From positions 1-6,601 of the forward strand of contig CAMYJN010000140.1 in NCBI GenBank assembly GCA_947258625.1: a stretch of DNA of 6,601 nt. Reading direction: 5' to 3'. How positions within the stretch are numbered: position 1 is the stretch's first letter; each line of letters starts with the position of its first letter. Shown one piece after another: positions 1 through 5,831 of the stretch. Position numbers and translations under genes: made by a program. Source of the DNA: an uncultured Polyangiaceae bacterium. Its GTDB lineage: Bacteria > Myxococcota_A > Polyangia > Polyangiales > Houyiibacteriaceae. A model generated the notes under the pieces. It had not been told where the DNA came from. It was given only the letters and a program-made list of their open reading frames with translations, and did not search any database.

Positions 1-2
1 TC

Positions 3-161
3 GTCGCGGCAGCGGTCGCGGAGGACGCCTTGCGGGACTCGGACCGTGACGCACAGGAGATGATCGCCCATTCGCCCTTGCTCGCGTATTTGCACCCCGG
101 GCGATTTGCCGAAATCGTTCACACCAACGCCTTCCCCTACCATGTCGGCTTCAAGCGCTGA
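3..161 (+). CDS. C-terminal end of an unidentified protein (5' truncated by window edge)
   Basis: An open frame enters from the left edge and stops at TGA 159-161, leaving 52 C-terminal residues. The first half is acidic and Ala-rich (EDALRDSDRDAQEM). The end is more hydrophobic and aromatic (LLAYLHPGRFAEIV, then NAFPYHVGFKR). This looks like the folded end of a cytoplasmic enzyme; it shows no membrane segment or signal. I do not recognise the family from this tail. Its stop codon lies inside the ribosome binding site of the next gene, so the two are very probably one operon and may act in one pathway. The frame is supported by its composition and by this coupling, not by homology. Confidence 0.6.
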   Translation, partial: VAAAVAEDALRDSDRDAQEMIAHSPLLAYLHPGRFAEIVHTNAFPYHVGFKR

Positions 162-163
162 GG
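160..163 (+). promoter_or_regulatory. Shine-Dalgarno site that decides the M20 peptidase start
   Basis: GAGG at 160-163 lies 8 nt before ATG 172 and overlaps the TGA stop (159-161) of the preceding gene. Other in-frame starts (TTG 106, ATG 142, GTG 166) lie inside the upstream gene or have no comparable site. The arrangement fits termination-reinitiation coupling. Confidence 0.6.
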
Positions 164-171
164 CGGTGACG

Positions 172-1356
172 ATGTCCAAGGACCTTCCCAAGCGGATCCT
201 CGACTACCTCGATCGCAATCGCCAAGGCATGGCCGAGCTCCTCGAGCGCTTGGTCCTATGCGAATCGCCCTCTGGAGACCGAGAGTCCCTGATACACGTG
301 ATGGGCGTCCTGTCGAACGCGTTTTCCGAGCGGCGTTTCCGACCCTTCATTCTCGCGGGGAAACAAAGCGGTGGGATGCTCGTCGCGATGCCCAAGGAAC
401 GTCCACGCCATCGTCCGCACCAGCTGCTGCTCGGCCACTGCGATACGGTCTGGCCACTTGGAACTCTTGAAACGATGCCGGCAAGGACCGCGGACGGCAC
501 CTTTTGGGGGCCGGGTTCCTACGACATGAAGGCAGGACTCGTTCAGGGGCTGTTCGCGATCGAAGCGCTTGCCGCGGCGGGCATCGAGAGCTTGCCGGTG
601 ACGCCCGTGTTCTGCATCAACTCCGACGAAGAGATCGGTAGTCACGAGTCGACGCGGGTCATCATCCGCTTTGCACGCAGCGCCGACCGCTGTTTCGTGC
701 TCGAGCCCTCTCTCGGCCCGGACGGAGATCTGAAGACCGCGCGCAAGGGGGTCGGTAGCTTCACGATCACCGTTCGCGGGAAGGCTGCGCATGCAGGGCT
801 CGATCCGGGGAAGGGGGCCAGCGCAATCCTCGAGCTTTCGCTCGTCATCCAGAAGCTCTTCGCGCTCAACGCCGCCGAAAAGGGAATCACGGTCAACGTC
901 GGTACAATCGACGGAGGCCTGAGTGCGAACGTCGTGGCCCCTGAGAGCAAGGCTTCGGTCGACGTCCGGGTTCCCAGCATGGAAGACGCCGAGCGAATTG
1001 AGAAGGCCATTCACTCGATCGAGGCGGAGACCCCGGGAACCGAGGTTCTGATCGAAGGCTCGGTGCGGCGGCCGCCCATGGAACGCACCCCCGGCAACCA
1101 GCGGCTCTGGCAGCTGGCGCGGCGCGGCGCCGAAGAGCTTGGCATCTCGATCGAACAAGCTGCGGCCGGGGGTGGCTCCGACGGCAACACGACCAGCCAG
1201 CTCGTGCCGACGCTCGACGGCCTCGGTGCGGTCGGCGCAGGTGCGCACGCGGTCAACGAGCACTTGGTTCTCGACAAGATGGTGGAGCGGTCTGCACTAC
1301 TGGCGAGGCTGCTCTCATTCCCGCCTCTCGACGACGTGATACCCGCGCCGGGCTAG
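172..1356 (+). CDS. M20-family metallopeptidase, carboxypeptidase G2-like
   Basis: A 394-residue cytoplasmic zinc hydrolase of the M20/ArgE/CPG2 superfamily, which cleaves C-terminal glutamate, N-acyl amino acids or small peptides. All expected active-site positions are present: H89 and D91 in GHCDTVWP, the bridging D118 in GSYDMKAG, the catalytic base E153 and ligand E154 in SDEEIGS, E178 in LEPS, and H359 in GAGAHAVNE. The lid/dimerisation domain spans roughly residues 190-300 and carries the usual His (KAAHAG, H207). There is no signal peptide, unlike secreted carboxypeptidase G2. The ATG at 172 is preferred because GAGG lies 8 nt upstream; a start at 142 would overlap the preceding gene and add a Ser/Ala-rich tail with no homology. 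The gene is probably co-transcribed with the preceding gene and ends tail to tail with the glutamate-cysteine ligase gene. The family is secure, but the substrate cannot be read from sequence: glutamyl peptides, acetyl-amino acids and dipeptides are all possible. Confidence 0.9.
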   Translation: MSKDLPKRILDYLDRNRQGMAELLERLVLCESPSGDRESLIHVMGVLSNAFSERRFRPFILAGKQSGGMLVAMPKERPRHRPHQLLLGHCDTVWPLGTLETMPARTADGTFWGPGSYDMKAGLVQGLFAIEALAAAGIESLPVTPVFCINSDEEIGSHESTRVIIRFARSADRCFVLEPSLGPDGDLKTARKGVGSFTITVRGKAAHAGLDPGKGASAILELSLVIQKLFALNAAEKGITVNVGTIDGGLSANVVAPESKASVDVRVPSMEDAERIEKAIHSIEAETPGTEVLIEGSVRRPPMERTPGNQRLWQLARRGAEELGISIEQAAAGGGSDGNTTSQLVPTLDGLGAVGAGAHAVNEHLVLDKMVERSALLARLLSFPPLDDVIPAPG

Positions 1357-2702
1357 AGCCCTGCGACTCGGATCACCGCGTCGCGCGCCGGCCGTTCGTC
1401 ACCCATCTGGTCGAGCAACACGTCGGCAGGGCATTGCGAGGCTTCGAGGAGCGCACGCAAGGGGCGAAGGAGAACAGACTCGTCTTCGCCCGCGTCGTTC
1501 AAGTCGCCGATTCGCCGGAGCCCGGACTCTGCGAGCTCTAGGACTTCACCGGCCCAGTCGACCGCCTCTCGATTCATGAACTTGGCGCGGACGCCGCGTC
1601 GCGCAAGGGCGTCCCGCTGCCTTTCGACTTCGGGAAAGGACCAGGAGTCGACCAGACCCTCGAGCCCGCGAAAGCTGTCGTCGTCGTACAAAAGACCCTT
1701 CCAAAGCGCGGGCAGCGCGAAGAGCATGTCAGGCCGCTGCACGTCTGCGCCCCGGCACTCCAGCGTGTTCTTGAGCCTGGCCTCGGGGAAAAGCGTGCTC
1801 AGATGCACGACCCAATCTCCATAGATCGCTTTAATGCCCTGGAAGCCGTCTTGCATGAACGAACGGAACGTCTGCCCCGTATTGTAATGAGCCTTGCCGT
1901 CGCGCTTCACGAGGAACATCGGCACATCGAGCGCCCAGTCGACGTACTCGCGGTAGCTCGTCCGGTCTTTCCAAGCGAACGGCAGGAGCCCCGATCGGTC
2001 CGGGTCCATGTGAAGCCAGGTCAACGCGCGATACGAACGGTAACCGCTGCGCCTGCCGCCCTCCCAAGGACTGTTGGCAAACATCGCAGTCACGATCGGC
2101 TGGGCCCGCAGGCTCACGCGCACCTTCCGCATCGCGTCCTCTTCGGACGCGTAGTCGAGATTGGCCTGCACTGTGCAGGTCTTGGTCATCATGTCGCCGG
2201 CCATCGCGCCTCGTGTGGGCATGTACTTGCGCATGACGTCGTATCGCATCTTCGGCACCCAGCCGAGCTGCTCGACCGAGGCAAATGGGTGGCAGCCGAG
2301 GCCAAGCCAGACGAGCCCGAGACCGTCGATGACCGGCTGCAGGTCCGCCCAGTGCAGGTCCGATTCCGCCTTGCCGTCATGCACCGTCCGGTAGGGCGCC
2401 CCCGAGAGCTCGATCTGGGAGCCCGGCTCCAAGGTCACCGAGGCATCGCCACGGCGAAGGGCGATGATCGGCCCGGTCTCGGTCTCGCGCACCGCGTCCC
2501 AGCCATGATCTGCGATCAGCTGTTGGAAGATCGTGACCACGCTGACGGGGCCCTCGTAGGGCAGGTGCGCGCCATTGGCTTTTTGAACCGCGATTCGCTC
2601 GGCTTCCGTACCGATCCGCCAACGCTCCCGCGGCTTCTCCGCGTCGTGAAACAGCACGAGCAAGTCATCCATCCCGCCGAGCGGGGCATCGGGTTTCGGC
2701 AA
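1353..2702 (-). CDS. gshA: Glutamate-cysteine ligase, plant/proteobacterial type
   Basis: Joins L-glutamate and L-cysteine using ATP to give gamma-glutamylcysteine, the first step of glutathione synthesis, in the cytoplasm. The 449-residue product matches the usual ~450 aa of the plant-type (GCS2) class found in plants and alphaproteobacteria. Visible family motifs are GTEAE (31-35, acidic Mg/ATP ligands), LEPGSQIELSG (91-101), TKTCTVQANLD (173-183), FANSP (208-212) and LECRGAD (314-320). I chose the TTG at 2702 because AGAGGA sits 4 nt upstream and the resulting N-terminus suits this class. ATG 2672 (439 aa) has a poorer site, and GTG 2798 would add 32 residues without family support. No glutathione synthetase (gshB) gene is in the window. 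EgtA-like gamma-glutamylcysteine formation for ergothioneine belongs to a related GCS2 branch, but this motif set fits the plant-type enzyme better. The gene lies divergent to pyrE. Confidence 0.9.
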   Translation of the reverse strand: MPKPDAPLGGMDDLLVLFHDAEKPRERWRIGTEAERIAVQKANGAHLPYEGPVSVVTIFQQLIADHGWDAVRETETGPIIALRRGDASVTLEPGSQIELSGAPYRTVHDGKAESDLHWADLQPVIDGLGLVWLGLGCHPFASVEQLGWVPKMRYDVMRKYMPTRGAMAGDMMTKTCTVQANLDYASEEDAMRKVRVSLRAQPIVTAMFANSPWEGGRRSGYRSYRALTWLHMDPDRSGLLPFAWKDRTSYREYVDWALDVPMFLVKRDGKAHYNTGQTFRSFMQDGFQGIKAIYGDWVVHLSTLFPEARLKNTLECRGADVQRPDMLFALPALWKGLLYDDDSFRGLEGLVDSWSFPEVERQRDALARRGVRAKFMNREAVDWAGEVLELAESGLRRIGDLNDAGEDESVLLRPLRALLEASQCPADVLLDQMGDERPARDAVIRVAGL

Positions 2703-2827
2703 CGTGTCCTCTGAGCTCAACCTGGGGGCGCGGGACCCTACCACGAAGGCTAGCCGCACGCTGCTAGGCCAAGACCCAAGCGCAGTTCGCGGTTGCACGA
2801 CCGGCCTGGACGTGGTGGAACGGGTCC
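2703..2827. other. Divergent gshA/pyrE intergenic region
   Basis: A 125-bp GC-rich stretch that must hold the start signals for both gshA (leftward) and pyrE (rightward), unless pyrE is driven from further away. I found no pair of -35/-10 boxes resembling sigma-70 consensus at proper spacing on either strand, no clear operator palindrome and no leader peptide or attenuator. On the right side the only ribosome-binding-like sequence is a weak GGTGGA at 2814-2819, 8 nt before the GTG start of pyrE. Confidence 0.5.
2707..2712 (-). promoter_or_regulatory. Shine-Dalgarno site supporting a TTG start for gshA
   Basis: Read on the minus strand, 2712-2707 is AGAGGA, 4 nt before TTG 2702. It is the best ribosome binding site near the 5' end of this gene and is why the TTG is preferred over ATG 2672 and GTG 2798. 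Confidence 0.5.
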
Positions 2828-3376
2828 GTGGATCGACTGCTCGACCTCCTGCGAGAACGCGGTTTTCGTCGTGGCCATTTCGTATTGAGCTCCGGTAAAG
2901 AGAGCGACTTCTTCATCGATTGCAAGCCCGCGGTCCTTCTCGCTGAAGGACATGTGCTGGTCGGCAGGGCTTTGCTCGAACGCATTCGAGATTTGCTCGG
3001 TTCCGTTTCGGCGGTGGCCGGGGTGGAGCTCGGGGGCTGTCCTTTGGCGTCCGCCGTTGCCTGCGCCTCGTGGGCGGAGGGCGACCCCATCGACGCCGTC
3101 TACATCCGGAAGTCCAGCAAGGGACACGGCACCCGGAAGTTGCTCGAGGGCGCCGAGCGTTTGAGTCCAGGCGCCAAGGTCGTCATCGTCGAAGACACCG
3201 TGACGACGGGCGGCTCGACGCTCCGTGCGGTTCAAGCAGTTCGCGACGCAGGCTTCGACGTTGCCGGTGTCATCGCTGTCGTCGATCGTCTCGAGGGAGG
3301 AGCTGCCGCAATCCGAGATGCCGGCGTCGTCTTCAGCGCACTCTACGACCGCACCGACTTCATGGGGGAAGCATGA
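2828..3376 (+). CDS. pyrE: Orotate phosphoribosyltransferase
   Basis: Converts orotate and PRPP to orotidine 5'-phosphate in de novo pyrimidine synthesis, in the cytoplasm. The 182-residue protein is at the short end for the family (E. coli PyrE is 213 aa) but has every key region. These are the N-terminal substrate loop LSSGKESDFFID (20-31), the central VAGVELGG (63-70), the flexible catalytic loop IRKSSKGHG with R94, K95, K98 and H100, and the PRPP-binding motif VVIVEDTVTTGGST (118-131) with the acidic pair E122-D123. The start is GTG 2828; a weak GGTGGA lies 8 nt upstream and I see no better start. The enzyme works as a dimer whose loop residues complete the neighbouring site (family knowledge). 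The stop overlaps the ATG of the next gene (ATGA at 3373-3376), so the two are translated together. No other pyr gene is in the window. Confidence 0.95.
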   Translation: MDRLLDLLRERGFRRGHFVLSSGKESDFFIDCKPAVLLAEGHVLVGRALLERIRDLLGSVSAVAGVELGGCPLASAVACASWAEGDPIDAVYIRKSSKGHGTRKLLEGAERLSPGAKVVIVEDTVTTGGSTLRAVQAVRDAGFDVAGVIAVVDRLEGGAAAIRDAGVVFSALYDRTDFMGEA

Positions 3377-4020
3377 GGTACGCAATGCTCGCCATGCTGC
3401 TCGTCGCGGCATTCGCGTCATCGAGCTGCAAGCCGCAGCCGGTCACGATGCAGCCCGGGGCCCGTACCTTCACCCCGGATTCCTACCCCAGCATCTGGGA
3501 AGCTTGGACGCGCGACGAGGAGTCTTTCGCCTGGAAGGAGCTGGCCCACGAGATTTTCGTCTCCGCCACGTTCGAATCCTGGGAGTTCCGATGGGCCTAT
3601 GTGGTCCGGTACGCCTACGATTACAGCCTCGAGCCCGAGGCACGCGACGAAATGCTCCAGGCCAGCCTGGCGAGCTCCCGCCAAGAGCACCGCTTCTTCG
3701 TCACCCTCTCGGGGATGGACTTCAAGGAATCGAATCTCGCGGGCAAGACATCCGCCTGGCGGGTCCTGCTCGTCGATCCAGAGGGCAACCAGACCGTGCC
3801 GCTCCTCATCGAGCGCGTGAGGCGGCCCAGCGCGGCGGATCGGGTCTACTTCCCCCAGGTTAGCCCCTATCGACAGACGTTTCGCCTCACATTTCCCGCG
3901 GTCGACGCCGAGGGCCGTCAAACCATCCCCGACGGCGCCGAGTCGGTCATCCTGCGCTTCACCGGCGCTCGGGGCCGGGCGGACCTTCGATGGCGCCTCC
4001 GGCCTTCTCCGGCCGGCTGA
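3373..4020 (+). CDS. Predicted lipoprotein, Trp-rich, function unknown
   Basis: A 215-residue protein with a short lipoprotein-type signal: basic R2, a hydrophobic stretch at residues 4-15, then SSSC with C19 as the likely lipidated residue. The box lacks the usual Leu at -3, so lipidation is probable but not certain. The mature part is rich in aromatics (W42, W46, W54, W70, W74, W129, W207 and many Tyr/Phe). Its second half alternates in a way that suggests a beta-sandwich (SAWRVLLVDPEGN, then YRQTFRLTFPAVD and ADLRWRL). I do not recognise a named domain. The start is ATG 3373, preceded by GGGGGA inside the end of pyrE; the ATGA overlap implies translational coupling to pyrE. In-frame sequence further upstream is a shadow of pyrE. 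The partner gene says nothing obvious about function, because a cytoplasmic pyrimidine enzyme and an envelope lipoprotein share no known pathway. Confidence 0.8.
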   Translation: MRYAMLAMLLVAAFASSSCKPQPVTMQPGARTFTPDSYPSIWEAWTRDEESFAWKELAHEIFVSATFESWEFRWAYVVRYAYDYSLEPEARDEMLQASLASSRQEHRFFVTLSGMDFKESNLAGKTSAWRVLLVDPEGNQTVPLLIERVRRPSAADRVYFPQVSPYRQTFRLTFPAVDAEGRQTIPDGAESVILRFTGARGRADLRWRLRPSPAG

Positions 4021-4029
4021 AGAAGGTTT
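3999..4029 (+). terminator. Possible weak terminator or overlapping hairpins after the pyrE operon
   Basis: CCGGCC (3999-4004) and GGCCGG (4011-4016) form a perfect 6-bp all-GC stem around the loop TTCTCC. A second, mutually exclusive stem pairs CCTTCT (4003-4008) with AGAAGG (4021-4026) and is followed by TTT (4027-4029). The structure spans the stop codon of the lipoprotein gene (4018-4020). The T run is too short for a canonical intrinsic terminator, so this could be chance in GC-rich coding DNA, but it lies exactly between two transcription units. Confidence 0.3.
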
Positions 4030-4057
4030 GACAGCGTCGATTCGGGCTCGCTATCAT
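4028..4057 (+). promoter_or_regulatory. Sigma-70-type promoter of the HEAT lipoprotein operon
   Basis: TTGACA at 4028-4033 is a perfect -35 box. TATCAT at 4052-4057 matches the -10 consensus at five of six positions, with an 18-bp spacer. Transcription would start near 4064 and leave a leader of about 54 nt before ATG 4118. It is the only near-consensus promoter I found in the window, and it sits in one of only two intergenic gaps of useful size. This suggests constitutive housekeeping expression of the two genes downstream. Confidence 0.7.
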
Positions 4058-4106
4058 TCGGTGGTCTCGTAAACCTTTGTAACAAATGGGGAAACGGGCC
4101 GCGTGG

Positions 4107-4111
4107 GGAGG
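4107..4111 (+). promoter_or_regulatory. Strong Shine-Dalgarno site for the HEAT lipoprotein
   Basis: GGAGG at 4107-4111 stands 6 nt before ATG 4118. It rules out the in-frame GTG at 4103, which lies just upstream of the site, and gives a clean lipoprotein signal starting MIVRHRGW. Confidence 0.75.
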
Positions 4112-4117
4112 TTCAGA

Positions 4118-5809
4118 ATGATTGTGCGCCACAGGGGGTGGGCTGCTGCAGTTCTCATTGCAGTGCTTGGTTTGGGTTGTCATGCAGCCGAGGACGATCC
4201 GGCGGGACAAGCCGGGGAGCTTTCGGATCCCGTTCGGCGAGAAAACGCCATCTTCAACTTGAAAGCGATCTACACCGAGACACTTGCCGAGAACGGTGGC
4301 GATCGAAACAGCGCGGACGTCAAGTCCGTCGCCGATGTGACCGTCGGACCACTGACGCAGACCTACCTCGACTACCCCGAAGATCGAATCAACGGGCTCG
4401 CGATTTTGGATCTTCTGTACGAGATGCGCGACTCACGCAGCATTCCTGCGCTCGTCGAAGCGCTGAACTGGCGCACCGAGGTCTCGGAAGACCACGCGAT
4501 TCGCGCCGCGCAGACGATACAGGGGATGGACGTTCCCCCAGCGGAGCGGCCCAAGGTGATCGAAGCGCTCGCTCGCTCGTTGGAGCGGATCACCGACGCC
4601 CGGTCCGAGGACAACAAGATGCGCGTCGCGATGATTCGCGCGCTCGGCTCGCTCAAGGACAAAGGCGCAACCGACATCCTGACGACGATTGCCACCAAGC
4701 AAGACGAAAAGCAGAACTTCTTGATCAACCGATTGGCAGCGCAGCAGCTCGGCGAGCTTCGCGACCCCGCCGCGATTCCTTCGCTGATCAAGTGCCTGTT
4801 CCTCTTTGCGCCCAACCGTCCGGATCTTCGAATGAACGACGTCGCCGCCGAGGCGCTGATTCTCATCGGCCGCCCGTCGCTAAAGCCGCTGCTCGCGGTG
4901 CTCAATGGCGCGGATGCGACAGCCAACGCGATTGCAAAGCAATACATCGATGCGATCAAGGCCCGCCGGCCCGACCTTGCCAACAAGATGACCCTCAGAC
5001 AGGTCACCGGAGGAGAAGCGAGCTTTGCGCTCGGTGCGCTTGGTTTCTCCGAAGCACTGGAGCCTCTTCTGCGGGAAGCCGGCTCTTCGGACACGCCTCG
5101 CAAGCTGAACGCTGCTATCGCACTGGTTCGCATCGACGTGCCGCCCGCGGACGAGGTGCGTGTCCGTTCGACCTTGAAGAAGGTCTACGGGGAGCTGCCG
5201 AAGGGCTACGCCGGGATCGCCATGCGCGGGCAGCTGCTCGCAGCGATTGCACACACCTATGACGCGGATCTGATGCCGTTCATCTTCGAACAGGTGGTCG
5301 ACAAGAAGGCCAATCCGGAGTTGCGTCTGATCGCCGTACAGAACTACGCGCTCCTCGCGAACAAGGCAGAGGCTGCGCAGCTCTCGCAGGCCATCGCGAA
5401 GGAACCGCTCTCCGAGGCGGGTGGCTATCGCGAGAAGTTCGAAGAGCGCAGGCCGCTCCTCGACCTTGCAAGCGAGTGCGACACCAGCGTCGACTGCTGG
5501 GTCTCCAAAGCCGGGAGCGCGGACAACGACAAAGCTCGCAAGGGTGCATACATGCTAGGGCGATACGGGCGCGGCAAAGGCAAGGCGATCGACGCGTTGG
5601 TCGGCCAGCTTGGCAGCGACGACCTCGGGGTTCGTCTCTCTGCGCTGATGGCGCTCGATCGCATCGCCGACAAAGGCAGCTCCGCGGCGGTCTCGAAGAT
5701 CGATGAGCTACGAACGCGCGAGGAAGGTCAGTCGGTCTGGACTCGCTTCCGCGTCGAGGCGTTGCCCATCCAGGCGCGTCTGCGAAGCCGCGGTGGCAGC
5801 GCCGGCTAG
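4118..5809 (+). CDS. HEAT-repeat lipoprotein
   Basis: A 563-residue protein predicted to be exported and lipid-anchored: basic N-terminus (R4, R6), hydrophobic residues 8-19, then LGLGC with C21 as the likely acylated Cys (Gly at -3 is not ideal). The rest is nearly all paired alpha helices of the HEAT/PBS-lyase-like kind. Examples are NGLAILDLLYEMRDSRSIPA (92-111), MRVAMIRALGSLKDKGATDI (168-187), RLAAQQLGELRDPAAIPSL (205-223), DVAAEALILIGRPSLKPLL (241-259), KLNAAIALVRIDVP (329-342), RLIAVQNYALLANKAEA (403-419) and ARKGAYMLGRYG (473-484), then VRLSALMALDRIADKGSSA (505-523). Such solenoids bind other proteins and have no catalytic site. A CX5C pair (C454, C460) before the last two repeats could form a disulfide in an oxidising envelope. 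The gene has its own promoter and is followed 22 nt later by a parvulin-like lipoprotein gene, so a scaffold or assembly role in the envelope is plausible but inferred. Confidence 0.85.
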   Translation: MIVRHRGWAAAVLIAVLGLGCHAAEDDPAGQAGELSDPVRRENAIFNLKAIYTETLAENGGDRNSADVKSVADVTVGPLTQTYLDYPEDRINGLAILDLLYEMRDSRSIPALVEALNWRTEVSEDHAIRAAQTIQGMDVPPAERPKVIEALARSLERITDARSEDNKMRVAMIRALGSLKDKGATDILTTIATKQDEKQNFLINRLAAQQLGELRDPAAIPSLIKCLFLFAPNRPDLRMNDVAAEALILIGRPSLKPLLAVLNGADATANAIAKQYIDAIKARRPDLANKMTLRQVTGGEASFALGALGFSEALEPLLREAGSSDTPRKLNAAIALVRIDVPPADEVRVRSTLKKVYGELPKGYAGIAMRGQLLAAIAHTYDADLMPFIFEQVVDKKANPELRLIAVQNYALLANKAEAAQLSQAIAKEPLSEAGGYREKFEERRPLLDLASECDTSVDCWVSKAGSADNDKARKGAYMLGRYGRGKGKAIDALVGQLGSDDLGVRLSALMALDRIADKGSSAAVSKIDELRTREEGQSVWTRFRVEALPIQARLRSRGGSAG

Positions 5810-5831
5810 ATCGAGCAAAAGCTGAGGCCTG

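Noticed and set aside
106..171. Earlier starts (TTG 106, ATG 142, GTG 166) for the M20 peptidase
   Set aside because: The first two lie inside the preceding gene and all lack a good ribosome binding site; ATG 172 has GAGG 8 nt upstream.
256..1263. Long minus-strand open frame (335 codons) opposite the M20 peptidase
   Set aside because: It is antisense to a clear enzyme with intact motifs; it is Arg/Leu-rich with no domain, and its length is explained by GC-rich third positions.
1803..2714. Plus-strand open frame of 303 codons opposite gshA
   Set aside because: A His/Arg-rich translation without family features, fully antisense to glutamate-cysteine ligase; a codon-bias shadow.
2703..2798. 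GTG 2798 start for gshA
   Set aside because: It would add a 32-residue N-terminus with no family counterpart; TTG 2702 has AGAGGA just upstream and gives the usual family length.
2793..2821. TTGCAC as a -35 box for pyrE
   Set aside because: The hexamer at proper spacing (TGGAAC) does not resemble a -10 box.
3070..3372. Upstream extension of the small lipoprotein frame into pyrE
   Set aside because: The extension is an Arg-rich frame shadow of pyrE, whereas ATG 3373 has a ribosome binding site and begins a lipoprotein signal.
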